NCBI RefSeq assembly: GCF_040412425.1 | Contig: NC_089782.1 | Coordinates: forward strand, 45,811,322-45,875,321 | Length of the DNA stretch: 64,000 bases | Source of the DNA: Macrobrachium rosenbergii | Lineage: Eukaryota; Arthropoda; Malacostraca; Decapoda; Palaemonidae | Direction of reading: 5' to 3' | Part shown: one piece after another, positions 23,323-35,600 of the stretch | How positions within the stretch are numbered: the first letter of the stretch is position 1 | How the letters are laid out: each line of letters starts with the position of its first letter | The notes under the pieces: generated by a model | What the model was told of the DNA's origin: nothing | What the model saw: the letters and a program-made list of their open reading frames with translations, nothing else | Databases searched by the model: none | Program-made: the position numbers and the translations under genes

Positions 23323-25692
23323 GTTTAGAAGTAATGATCGTTTTGTAAAATAATTAATTCATCTGTACGTTACCATGGCGGCCCTGATGAATGGCCTCCC
23401 CGGCTCCAGCGCCGGCCATATAGCCCAAATTTCATACATTCATTCATATATTCACTTAAGTTTGGAAGAACAGTTAAAGACCTTCCCGTTGTGTGCGAAG
23501 GAGTCTTAACGTCTCCCCCCCCTCCCCACGCCCCTCAACTCCCATTTCCCCGTGTTTTGCGGTTTTGTGGATTCCAAGTCTGCTTGTAGTGCCGGTCCAT
23601 GTTGTTCGCAACAGTCGTCGCTTTTGACAAAAAAACTATAGGCAGTCTTTTAAAAACACGATTAATTTTGTTGTGTAATTTACTACTCGCGACTTACGGT
23701 AAAGTGCATCTTTACGAGCTAATGCACAACCTTTTGATAATTATTTTAAAGAATAGTCAGACTTTTGCGCCGAATGAATTCGTGTTTTATTTACCTCTAG
23801 AATATTTATAGTGATAAGGTTAAACAACACTGAGTAGAAGTAGATGAACTTGTCTGAGCCCCTTGCGGATGTGTGCGAATGGAAACGTGATATACGGGAG
23901 AGGAATGTGAAAATATACCTCGGGCTTAGCAGATGAAACACCGAGACAGCTGTTGTCTTCGGGTGCCAGAAGGGTAATTAATTGGTCGTTTGCAGTCGAG
24001 TGGTGTTACTGACCCTGACTCATGAGAATGTGGTGGAGTTGGGGGGTGGGGGCGGGGGAATTCTTACATTCTGCGGTTATGACGAAGTTTCATTGTTTTT
24101 TTTTTTTTTTTTTTTTTTTTTTCATTGTCACTGCCGCTTGTGAAATCGTAGTTACATTGTTTTTGAACTTGAGGATAACGGGGGGGATGGATTATATAAA
24201 GGTTGACTCAGCATGGTTTGTGTTTATTTTTATAACTCAAAATCTATCCGATAGGGTTTCAGTAGAATTTCACCTCGTGAAATATTATATAGGAAACTTT
24301 CGTCTGTGGTGTAATTCTTGTTATTCTCATAAAAAAAACTCCATCGTATAATTTGAATTCATTTTATGCAGTGTATCACGCTTTTATACTCTGTATTACT
24401 TTTTAATGTATTACACTGCGTTTGTATTTTGGGAGCTGTTGGTTCAAGGGATGAGATTTTGTCTGTTCATTTACATGGCTGGTATGAAAGGCGGAGCTGT
24501 AGTGTTAATGTATTGTAGGAAATCGCCTATGGACAGGCTCTCTTTTCATTGGCGAAAATCGTGGTCTTCGTTAAGGTCAGGTTAGTAAATTACGACATTT
24601 TCGGCTTCTTAAGCTCATTATTATTAGTAAGGGATGCTGAAAACTAGGTGAATCTGGTTGCGGCCCAAAAGAGTCAATTTGTGATGGTAATATTCTCATG
24701 TGACGACAGATTTGCGTCTTTGTAATAAGGAGGTCTAGGGAATACTAAGGAGTATGGTAAATTCTGGGATCCGCTGTTTAAATGAACGAGAACAGGATTA
24801 TTTTACAGTCCTGTTTACAATTGTCACGGAGCACATTTTATTTATTCTCGTACATATTTGGGATCTTTCCTAGATCGTAACCCCAAGGGTTTTAACCCGG
24901 TATGTATCCTACTTTCCCCCGTGCTTAGTACAAGCCCGTTGGGGATTACCGTAAAAACATAAACAAAAGACCGTAAATATAATAAAAATAATGACTCCCA
25001 AGAAATATTAGTCCCTGATAGCGACCCCCGAAAACCCTTGGGGGTCACTATTTAGGAAAGATCTCATATTTGTTTACTATTTCACATAGCCTGCAAAAGT
25101 GTTCTTCATACAGCCAAAACTGAAGTCGTGCCTTTGGTAGCACTTCAATTAACGTGATAAATGAAAGTTTTCCACTAATTGTAGACTAGGAAACGTTGCG
25201 TGGCGACGATTTTGAAGTGAGCGAAGCAATTGACTGATAAAGAGGCAGCACTTTGGATTTCTACGTTTTTAAGTAGTACTGTCCATTGTAACTCTTGCTG
25301 TAGAATTATGGGTAGTGAGTTTGCGGTTGTTGTGGCCAGTTACAATCTTGCGTGAGGCCAGAATAATTCAAAGTGAGAAAGAATGATTCATCGTAATCAG
25401 TGACAGTAGGAAAAAGTGTCTCTGCATATATAAGCCAGTATTTCATTCTGTTGGGCTGATATTTGTATTATTAATATTATGGGGGTTCTGGTGTGTGGAT
25501 GATGTTTCAAGGATGTTTTGTGGTATAATACAAAATATAATGTTGCCATGCAAAGCCACCCCCTAAAGAAAATATTTAATAGTTTTGTGGTAATGGTATC
25601 TAAGGCATTTGAGCATAAGCTGTGATTTCTTTAAAAGTATTTTTGTAAGTACAGTATTTCCGAATTCCAACTTTTTATTCATTTTTTCCAGA
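23321..25692. other. unique sequence, no gene seen
   Basis: The longest repeat-poor stretch in this half of the window. It holds poly(T) at 24095-24121. Around 24860-25050 is an imperfect inverted pair: TCGTAACCCCAAGGGTTTTAA near 24876 against a CCCTTGGGGGTC block near 25036. Frames of 60-109 codons show no motif and no splice-consistent series. Confidence 0.5.

Positions 25693-25753
<61 letters not shown>
25693..25753. repeat. (ATT)n, tail of LINE D
   Basis: About 20 ATT units. On the minus strand this is an (AAT)n run placed exactly at the 3' end of LINE D, so it is the element's tail, later expanded. Confidence 0.92.
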
Positions 25754-26215
25754 TAGAAGATGAAACCTATTCATATGGAACAAGCCCATTAGGGGCCATT
25801 GACATGGAATTCAAGCTTTCAAAGAATATGGTGTTCATTAATGAGGAGTAAGAGGAGGTAAAGGGAAATACAGAAAGAAGAGGTCTCATTTATTAAAGAA
25901 GAAAAAATAAATTAAAAAATCAATAAACAGATAAAAATGTATTAAAATGCAAGAAGAATAGTATTAAGGTTAGTAATGCATTGCGTGTTCGCTTGAACTT
26001 CTTAAGCTCCAATTGTACGACATCCCCTGGGAGGCTGTTCCACAGTCCAACGGTGTGAGGAAGAAAGGACCTCTGGAACCGAGAAGCACGACAGCGAGGC
26101 ACATTTACTGCATATTGGTGCTGCTGCTCAGCAAATGTGGTTTCTTTCGGCCCGTAAAGGGGATCAGGTGCGAAGTCGGTATGAGCTAGAGAGGATTTCC
26201 TTTGTTAGAATCGAA
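25754..26215 (-). mobile_element. LINE D, 5'-truncated non-LTR retrotransposon (ORF2 C-terminus and 3' UTR)
   Basis: Read on the minus strand, about 95 codons (26205 down to 25920) contain SRFQRSFLPHTVGLWNSLPG followed by DVVQLELKKFK. The pattern R-x-F-x-R-S-F-(L/F)-P-x-T-x-x-L-W-N-S-L-P is the familiar tail region after the reverse transcriptase of Jockey/CR1/I-type elements. The frame ends at 25920. The 3' UTR then carries ACCATATTCTTTGAAAGCTTG and TTGTTCCATATGAATAGG and ends in (AAT)n. The reverse-transcriptase core and endonuclease are absent because of 5' truncation. A UTR relative is at 22198 (in SINE E), with fragments at 40060 and 50770. Confidence 0.85.
25920..26205 (-). pseudogene. 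LINE D ORF2 C-terminal fragment
   Basis: Open for about 95 codons with no internal stop; an in-frame stop lies just upstream, near 26208. It keeps the conserved WNSLP motif, preceded by FLPHTVGL. It lacks the palm/fingers catalytic motif (YADD-type), so it cannot encode an active enzyme. I read the apparent Met at 26102 as internal to the original protein, not a true start. Confidence 0.8.
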
Positions 26216-27485
26216 CTCTATTAGCTGAAAGCTATTGGAAGAAAATATTATTAAGATTCAAGGTTTTGACCAAAGAAATCTAGATCTGTATAGATTATCT
26301 TCCTAGAACTTTCTGTTGGGAGAGAGTGCGATTCTGAATGGCTGTAGAGAAGAATAGGTCATCGACGCAGGAATGGTATGGGTAGGGCTAGGGTTTAGCA
26401 TGGAGGTCACGCAGTCAAAGGAGAGAGAGAAAAAAGGGCGTTGAACCGAGTCCTTTTGGGGTGCTTCTGTGTTTATGAAAAGGGTTTTGTACCTCTTTTC
26501 GCTACGGGAATATTATAAAGCTGGGGATCAGTTTACTGGGGGAAGTCAGTAGTGGCCTGATGACACACTGGAAATCAGCTTACTGAGAGAAAATCACTAC
26601 TAATTAGAATCCTAACTTAAGCCTACTAAAAGAAAAGAATAATGCACTAGTTTTATAAAGGTACAAATAATTGTCTTTTGAGAAAGGGTAGGCCCTCAAG
26701 ATCACGGAAAACTTGTTAGTGCAAGAATCATTTTGAAATGATGTTTGAGGAGAGGATGGCAAAATCTAGGTGAGCTAGGTCGAAATGTCAAAATTCGAGA
26801 TGCTCTGGACTGAAATAAGACTGAAATTTCGGAGGTTAAAGGAGTGTTGTGGAAGGACCTCCATAGTAGATGTGACAGAAATTACCCTTGATGTATGCCC
26901 AGTCACATGACCTGACCTCACACAGCTGAAACATCCACGATGTGGTGAGAAGGATATTCAATCGTACGAACTAAGTTAACAAGAGCAGACTTCCGTAATG
27001 GAAGTATAAATGATGTTACTCGAAATAAGGGGAAGGAGACGACGGAGAGAGTGAAATATTTTTTTGCCCAGTTTCTAGGAATTCAAGAAGGAATGTCTTG
27101 AGGCCCTTCTTTCTCGCACGCCTTTGATAATAGAAAAAGGAACTAGGCAAAGAACAAAAGGACCTTTGTGTAGATTTCGAAGCATGTAATTATAGTAATG
27201 CAGAATTCTCTAGCTTTCGTGTGCTAATGCTCCTTCGTTAGGAGAAATGTGAGCCGTTTTCTGCATCCAAAGTAGATCTGTTCAAAGATGAGAGAAGAAC
27301 TGGAGTATGTTATCGTCACTTTCAACATCATAATCATCACCAGCACCATTTATTATTGTTAAAAACTGACATTGCAAAGTTTCCCTTTCAAACGGTTATA
27401 GTAAAACCTATTGTATAATACATAACAAAGAATTCTGCGTAGTCATGGAAGTCTTTTCTTACTGAGCATTTGCTTTCGTCGTTTT

Positions 27486-27486
<1 letters not shown>
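26216..27486. other. unique sequence, no gene seen
   Basis: Purine-rich plus strand with no long frame. It could include older LINE sequence upstream of LINE D that has decayed past recognition. Confidence 0.45.

Positions 27487-27535
<49 letters not shown>
27487..27535. repeat. (CA)n microsatellite
   Basis: About 24 CA units. Confidence 0.98.
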
Positions 27536-27537
<2 letters not shown>

Positions 27538-28522
27538 GATAGGAACGAGTTCTTGCGACGTTGCCCTGGCCTTTTCATCCAAGTCGACCGAAAGGTTTTT
27601 ATTATCTTTCCATTGGCACTCTGTGGCACTGGGGCTGGCACTCTTGGCATTGTTCACGTCAAGAAACCGTGAACGACTGGAATGTTTCTCTTATGCCGTT
27701 TGTGGTGGTGGGTTTTCTTTTTTTTTGTTTTATGCAGTGTGAGTTCTTTCCGCAGTTTTCACGCTTCACATTTATTCTGGTGGGTGCATAATTTGCATAG
27801 TCTCGTTGAAGATGCTGACAGAAAAAAAAAACATTAATTTAGTAAGTATGCTTCAGCTGAAAAAAATACACTCTATGGAAGGGAGTGCTGACAGAAAAAA
27901 ATTCATTTAGGAAGCAAGCTTTACTTAACAAAAAATTACTCTCTCTGGAAGGGAGAAATTTGGACAACAGGAAAAATGCATAGCAAACTTGAGACTAACT
28001 CGACAAATAAAAAAAAATATATGTTCTTTTCTTGACATTGCTTGGTGTCATTCTGCTTTGAAGCTAATTCTGCGCGCCCATTCCCGTGCTTTCAGTTCGA
28101 GTGCCTTGATGTATACGAATTTCATTTTAAATTTCCATTTTAGTTTTCATTCTATGTAAAGAATTTGTCTGGTCACTTTCATCTCTGTGATTTTACCTTG
28201 TATTTAAATTCACTTTGTTTTCCCCGTACCTTTCTTTTTCCTTGTAACTTTTGGCTCTTTATTCGTGAATTTTTCTTCCATCTCGCTGTGTTGTCTTCAT
28301 TTTCCCATCGATCACTACTTAACAGTACTCATTATTTTCAATTCTGTTTACTTTACTTATTTCTTCACACTGTTTTCTCTCCTATTCCTTCTTCCCAGCC
28401 TTTCTTCATCTATTTTGTTTTCTGATTCCAACTTTCGTCATTGCTCATTCCTGTCAGTTATTTTCTAAGTTTATTTCTGCTTTCAGTTTTTGCTTCCATG
28501 TTTTCTTCCTGAACTCTTATTC
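27536..28522. other. unique sequence turning pyrimidine-rich
   Basis: A pair GTGCTGACAGAAAAAAA (27812 and 27886) with CTCTCTGGAAGGGAG-like continuation marks a diverged 75-bp duplication at about 27810-27960. From 28160 on, the plus strand becomes T/C-rich. No gene seen. Confidence 0.5.
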
Positions 28523-28920
28523 TTTTTAGTTTTCTGTAAAAGAAAAGTATTGTGCCGGCTTTGTGTCTCCGTCCGTACTTTTTGTCTCCCCCCTCAGATC
28601 TTAGAAACTACTGAGACTAGAGGGCTGCAAATTGTCATGTTGACCATCCACCCTCCAATCATCAAACATACCAAATTGCAGTCCTCTGACCTCAGTTGTT
28701 TTTATTTTATTTAAGGTTAAAGTTAGCCATAATCGTGCGTCTGGCAACGATATAGGACAGGCCACCACGGGCAGTGGTTAGAGTTTCATGGGCCTCGGCT
28801 CGTACAGCATTATACAGAGACCACCGAAAGTCAGATCTGTTTTTGGTGGCCTTAATTTTACGCTATAGCAATTGTACAGAAAAGTCGATTGCGCCGAAGA
28901 AACTTCGACGCATTATTTTT
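28523..28920 (+). repeat. family C structured dispersed repeat, copy 2
   Basis: The longest copy. The left edge is TTTTTAGTTTTCTGTAAAAG. The central stem pairs AACTACTGAGACTAGAGGG with its near complement at about 28680-28705. A second hairpin uses GACCACCGAAAG and a TTTTTGGTGGCC complement at 28819-28856. The terminal hairpin GCGCCGAAGAAACTTCGACGC is at 28891-28911. Confidence 0.8.
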
Positions 28921-29256
<336 letters not shown>

Positions 29257-29699
29257 ATGATTCTCAGTCGTCTCTCATACTTTAACTTACTGTTTTTCTT
29301 TCTGCTTACATTAATTGTTTTGTTGTTTGCTCTCGCCATCTTCGTTTCTCTAATTCTGTCCACCATTTAACGATAGCTTTTATCGTATGATTTCTACCCT
29401 TTTTTTATGTCACCATTTCTACTCAAATTAATTCTCTGCATCTTTCTTATTCTTTACTCTTCCCTTTTAATTTGCATGCATTCATTTCCGTTCTTCATTC
29501 CGTAGGTTTCACTCATATTCTTTTTTTTTTTTTTTTCTCTTTCTTATGCTTTTATCATCTCCATTGTTATGATTTTCGTTCCCCCTTTCTTCACAATTTC
29601 CGGTCTCCTCTATTCTTTGTTCCCTTCTTATTCTTTCCTCCCTTCTTATTCTTTCCTCTTCCCCGTTGATTTCACGATTTTCACAATTTCCACTCTCTC
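29257..29699. other. pyrimidine-rich left flank of the 37-bp array
   Basis: TTC/CTT-rich DNA with decayed repeat-like words such as CTTATTCTTTCCTCCCTT. It grades into the array. Confidence 0.6.
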
Positions 29700-32600
29700 C
29701 TCTTCTCTTCTTGATCTTTTGCTTCCGTGCTCTCCTCTTTTTTTCTCTATCCTCTACTTCCGTGCTTTCCTCCTCTTCTCTTCTTGATCCTCTGCTTCCG
29801 TGCTCTCCTCTTTTTTTCTCTATCCTCTACTTCCGTGCTTTCCTCCTCTTCTCTTCTTGATCCTCTGCTTCCGTGCTCTCCTCTTTTCTTGATCTTTTGC
29901 TTCCGTGCTTTCCTCTTTTCTTGACCTTCTGCTTCTGCTTTCTTGATTCTTCTCTCTTTATCCTCTACTTCCGTGCTTTCCTCCTCTTATCTCTTTATCC
30001 TCTGTTTCCGTGCTTTCCTCCTCCTCTCTCTTGATCCTCTGCTTCCGTGCTCTCCTCTTTTCTTGATCTTTTGCTTCCGTGCTTTCCTCTTTTCTTGACC
30101 TTCTGCTTCCGTGCTTTCCTCCTCTTCTCTCTTTATCCTCTACTTCCGTGCTTTCCTCCTCTTATCTCTTTATCCTCTGTTTCCGTGCTTTCCTCCTCCT
30201 CTCTCTTGATCCTCTGTTTCCCGTGCTCTCCTCTTTTCTTGATCCTTGCTTCTGCTTTCCTCTTTCTTGACCTTCTGCTTCCGTGCTTTCCTCCTCCTCT
30301 TCTCTCTTTATCCTCTCCTCATTTCTGCTTTCCCTCCTCTCCCCTCAGTCCTCTCTCCTCTATCCTTTCCTCCTCCTTCTCTCTCTATCCTCTGTTTTCC
30401 TATCCTCCTGCTTCCTCCCTCCTCCGTTCCTCTCTCTCTATCCTCGGTCTCTGTGCTTTCCTCCTCCTCTCTCTCTATCCTCGGTTTCCGTGCTTTCCTC
30501 CTCCTCTCTCTCTATCCTCGGTCTCTGTGCTTTCCTCCTCCTCTCTCTCTATCCTCGGTTTCCGTGCTTTCCTCCTCCTCTCTCTCTATCCTCGGTTTCC
30601 GTGCTTTCCTCCTCCTCTCTCTCTCTATCCTCGGTTTCCGTGCTTTCCTCCTCCTCTCTCTCTATCCTCGGTCTCTCCTGCTTTCTCCTCCTCTCTCTCT
30701 CTATCCTCAGTTTCCGTGCTTTCCTCCTCCTCTCTCTCTCCTCTTTGTCCTCCTCTCTCTCTATCCTCAGTTTCCTCTGTTTCCTCCTCTCTCTGTGCTT
30801 TCCTCCCGTCCTCCTCTCTCTCTATCCTCGGTTTCCGTGCTTTCTTCCTCCTCTCTCTCTATCCTCGGTCTCTGTGCTTTCCTCCTCTCTCTATCCTCCG
30901 GTTTCCGTGCTTTCCTCCTCCTCTCTCTCTATCCTCGTTTTCCTGCTTTCCTCCTCCTCTCTCTATCCTCGGTTTCTTTCCTCCCCCTCCTCTCTCTCTA
31001 TCCTCGGTTTCCGTGCTTTCCTCCTCCTCTCTCTCTATCCTCGGTTTCCGTGCTTTCCTCCTCCTCTCTCTCTATCCTCGGTTTCCGTGCTTTCCTCCTC
31101 CTCTCTCTCTATCCTCGGTTTCCGTGCTTTCCTCCTCCTCTCTCTCTATCCTCGGTTTCCGTGCTTTCCTCCTCCTCTCTCTCTATCCTCGGTCTCTGTG
31201 CTTTCCTCCTCCTCTCTCTCTATCCTCGGTCTCTGTGCTTTCCTCCTCCTCTCTCTCTATCCTCGGTTTTTCCCTCCTCTCTTTCTCTATCCTCGGTTTC
31301 CGTGCTTTCCTCCTCCTCTCTCTCTATCCTCGGTTTCCGTGCTTTCCTCCTCCTCTCTTTCTATCCTCGGTCTCCCGTGCTTTCATCTCTCTCTATCCTC
31401 GGTCTCTGCTTTCCTCCTCCTCCTCTCTATCCTCCTCGGTTTGTGCTTTTTCCTCCTCCTCTTTCTATCCTCCTGTTTCCTCGGTCTCTTTTTCCTCCTC
31501 CTCCTCTCTATCCTCGGTCTCTGTGCTTTCCTCCTCCTCTCTCTCTATCCTCGGTCTCTGTGCTTTCCTCCTCCTCTCTCTCTATCCTCGGTTTCCGTGC
31601 TTTCCTCCTCCTCTCTCTCTATCCTCGGTCTCCGTGCTTTTCCTCCTCCTCTCTCTATCCTCGGTCTCTGTGCTTTCCTCCTCCTCTCTCTCTATCCTCG
31701 GTCTTTCCTCCTGCTTTTCCCTCCTCTCTCTATCCTCGGTCTCCTTCCTCCTCCTCTCTCTCTCCTCCTCGGTCTCTGTGCTTTCCTCCTCCTCTCTCTC
31801 TATCCTCGGTTTCCCTGTGCTTTCCTCCTCCTCTCTCTCTATCCTCGGTTTCCGTGCTTTCCTCCTCCTCTTCTCTATCCTCGGTTTCTTCCGTGCTTTC
31901 CTCTCCTCCTCTCTCTCTCCCTCGGTTGTGCTTTCCTCCTCCTCTCTCTCTCTATCCTCCTCCTCTCTCTCTATCCCGGTCTCTGTGCTTTCCTCCTCCT
32001 CTCTCCTCTCTATCCTCGGTCTCTGATCCTCGGTCTCTGTGCTTTCCTCCTCCTCTCTCTCTATCCTCGGCTTTCCTCCTCCTCTCTCTCTATCCTCCTC
32101 GGTCTCTGTGCTTTCCTCCTCCTCTCTCTATCCTCGGTTTCCGTGCTTTCCTCCTCCTCTCTCTCTATCCGTTTTTCCGTTTCCTCCTCTCCTCCTCCTC
32201 TCTCTATCCTCTGTTTCCGTGCTTTCCTCCTCCTCTCTCTCTATCCCTCCTCCTCTCTCTCTATCCTCGGTTTCTGTGCTTTCCTCCTCCTCCTCTCTCT
32301 ATCCTTTGCTTTCCTCCTCCTCTCTCTCTCTATCCTCGGTCTCCTGTGCTTTCCTCCTCCTCTCTCTTCCTCGGTCTCTGTGCTTCCTCCTCCTCTCTCT
32401 CTATCCTCGGTCTCTGTGCTTTCCTCCTCTCTCTCTCTATCCTCGGTCTCTTGCTTGTCTCTGTGCTTCCTCCTCCTCTCTCTCTCATCCCTCGGTCCTC
32501 TCTCTCTCCTCGCTTTCCTCCTCCTCTCTCTCTATCCTCGGTCTCTGTGCTTTCTCCTCCTCTTTTCTTGATCTCCTCTCTCTCTATCCTCGGTCTCTGT

Positions 32601-35600
32601 GCTTTCCTCCTCCTCTCTCTCTATCCTCGGTCTCTGTGCTTTCCTCCTCCTCTCTCTCTATCCTCGGTTTCCGTGCTTTCCTCCTCCTCTCTCTCTATCC
32701 TCGGTTTCCGTGCTTTCCTCCTCCTCTCTCCTCCCTCCTCTCCTCCTCCTCTCTCTCTCTCTATCCTCGGTCTCTGTCCTCTCTATCCTCTGTTTCCGTG
32801 CTTTCCTCCTCCTCCTCTCTCTCTCTCCTCTGTTTTGCTTTCCTCCTCCTCTCTCTCTATCCTCTGTTTCCGTATCCTCCTCTCTCTCTTCCTCTGTGTG
32901 CCCTCCCCTCCTCTCTCTCTATCCTCGGTCTCTGTGCTTTCCTCCTCTCTCTCTCTATCCTCGGTTTCCGTGCTTTCCTCCTCCTCTCTCTCTCCTCGGT
33001 CCTGCTTTCCTCCTCCTCTCTCTCTATCCTCTGTTTCCGTGCTTTCCTCCTCCTCTCTCTCTCTCCTCGGTCTCTGTGCTTTCCTCCTCCTCTCTCTCTC
33101 TATCCTCGTTCTCCTCCTCCTTCCTCCTTTCCTCCTCGGTTTCCATCGTGCCTCTCTCTCTCCTCGGTCTCTCCCTCCTCCTCTCTCTATCCTCGGTTTC
33201 CGTGCTTTCCTCCTCCTCTCTCTCTCTATCCTCGGTTTCCGTGCTTTCCTCCTCCTCTCTCTCTCCTCGGTCTCCTGCTTTCTCCTCCTCTCTCTCTCTA
33301 TCCTCGGTTTCCGTGTCCTCCTCCTCCTCTCTGCTTTCCTCCTCCATCCTCTCTATCCTGGTTTCCGTGCTTTCCTCCTCCTCTCTCTCTCCTCGGTTTC
33401 CGTGCTTTCCTCCTCCTCTCTCTCTATCCTCGGTTTCCGTGCTTTCCTCCTCCTCTCTCTCTATCCTCGGTTTCCGTGCTTTCCTCCTCCTCTCTCTCTC
33501 TTCCTCTCTATCCTCTGTTTCCGTGCTTTCCTCCTCCTCTCTCTCTATCCTCGCTTTTCCTCCTCCTCTCTCTCTATCCTCGGTTTCTGTGCTTTCCTCC
33601 TCCTCCCCTCTCTCTATCCTCGGTCTCTGTGCTCTTTCCTCCTCCTCTCTCTCTATCCTCGTCTCCGTGCTTTCCTCCTCTCTCTCTCTATCCTCGGTTT
33701 CCCCTGTGCTTTCCTCCTCCTCTCTCTATCCTCGGTCTCCGTGCTTTCCTCCTCCTCTCTCTATCCTCGGTCTCTGTTTCCTCCTCCTCTCTCTCTATCC
33801 TCGGTCTCTGTGCTTTCCTCCTCCTCTCTCTCTATCCTCGGTTTCCGTGCTTTCCTCCTCCTCTCTCTATCCTCGGTCTCTGGCTTTCCTCCTTCTCTCT
33901 CTATCCTCGTCTCTGTGCTTTCCTCCTCCTCTCTCTCTCTATCCTCGGTTCTGTGCTTTGCTTTTCCTCCTCCCTCCTCCTCTCTCTATCCTCGGTTTCG
34001 TCTCTGCTTTCCTCCTCCTCTCTCTCTATCCTCGGTTTCCGTCTTTCCCTCCTCTCTCTCTATCCTCTGTCTCTGTGCTTTCCTCCTCCTCTCTCTCTAT
34101 CCTCGGTTTCTGTGCTTTCCTCCTCCTCTCTCTCTATCCTCGGTTTCCGTGCTTTCCTCCCCTCCTCTCTCTCTATCCTCTCCTTTCTCTCCTTCCTCTC
34201 CTTGTGCTTCCTCCTCTCTCTCTATCCTCGGTTTCTTTTCCTCCCTCCTCTCTCTCTATCCTCGGTTTCCCTCCTCCTCTCTCTCTTTCTATCCTCGGTC
34301 TCTGTGCTTTCCTCCTCCTCTCTCTCTATCCTCGGTCTCCGTGCTTTCCTCCTCCTCTCTCTCTATCCTCGGTTTCCGTGCTTTCCTCCTCCTCTCTCTC
34401 TATCCTCGGTCTCTGTGCTTTCCTCCTCCTCTCTCTCTCCTCGGTTTCCGTCCTCGGTTTCCGTGCTTTCCTCCTCCTCTCTCTCTATCCTCAGTCTCTG
34501 TGCTTCCTCCTCCTCCTCTCTCTCTCTCTCTCTATCCTCGGTCTCCGTGCTTTCCTCCTCCTCTCTCTCTCTGTCCTCTGTTTCCGTGCTTTCCTCCTCC
34601 TCTCTCTCTCTATCCTCGGTTTCCTCCTCTGCTTTCCTCCTCCTCTCTCTCTCTCTCTCTATCCTCGGTTTCTCTGTGCTTTCCTCCTCCTCTCTCTCTA
34701 TCCTCGGTTTCTGTGCTTTCCTCCTCCTCTCTCTCCTCGGTCCTCCTCTCTCTCTATCCTCAGTCTCTGTGCTTTCCTCCTCCTCTCTCTCTATCCTCGG
34801 TTTCCGTGCTTTCCTCCTCCTCTCTCTATCCTCGGTCTCTGTGCTTTCCTCCTCCTCTCTCTCTATCCTCGGTCTCCCTCTCTCTCTATCCTCGTGCTTT
34901 CCTCCTCCTCTCTCTCTATCCTCGGTCTCTGTGCTTTCCTCCTCCTCTCTCTTCCTTTCGGTTTCCTCCCTCTCTCTCTCTCTCTCCTCTCCTCCTCCCG
35001 GTTTCCCGTGCTTTCCTCCTCCCTCTCTCTCTATCCTCGGTCTTTCCTTCCTCCTCCTCTCTCTCTATCCTCGGTTTCCGTGCTTTCCTCCCTCCTCTCT
35101 CTCTCTATCCTCGGTTTCCGTGCTTTCCTCCTCCTCTCTATCCTCGTTTCCGCTTTCCTCCTCCTCTCTCTCTATCCTCTGTTTCCTTCCTCTCCTCTCC
35201 TCTGTTTCTATCCTCAGTGCTTTCTCCTCCTCTCTCTCTATCCTCTGTTTCCTCCTGCTTCTCCTCCTTCTCTCTCTCTATCCTCGGTTTCCCTCCTCTC
35301 TCTTTCTATCCTCAGTGCTTTCCTCCTCCTCCTCCTCCTCTTTCTCCTCCTCTCTCTCTATCCTTTCTGTTTTCCGTCTTTCTCCTCCTCTTCTCTCTAT
35401 CCCTCGGTTTCCGTGCTTTCCTCCCTCCCTCTGTTTCTATCCTCTCTATCCTCGGTTTCCGTCTTTCCTCCTCCCTCCTCTCTCTATCCTCTGTTTCGGT
35501 TTCCCTCCTCCTCTCTCTCTATCCTCTGTTTCCGTGCTTTCCTCCTCTCTATCCTCGGTTTCCTCTCTCTCTATCCTCTGTTTCCCGTGCTTTCCTCCTC

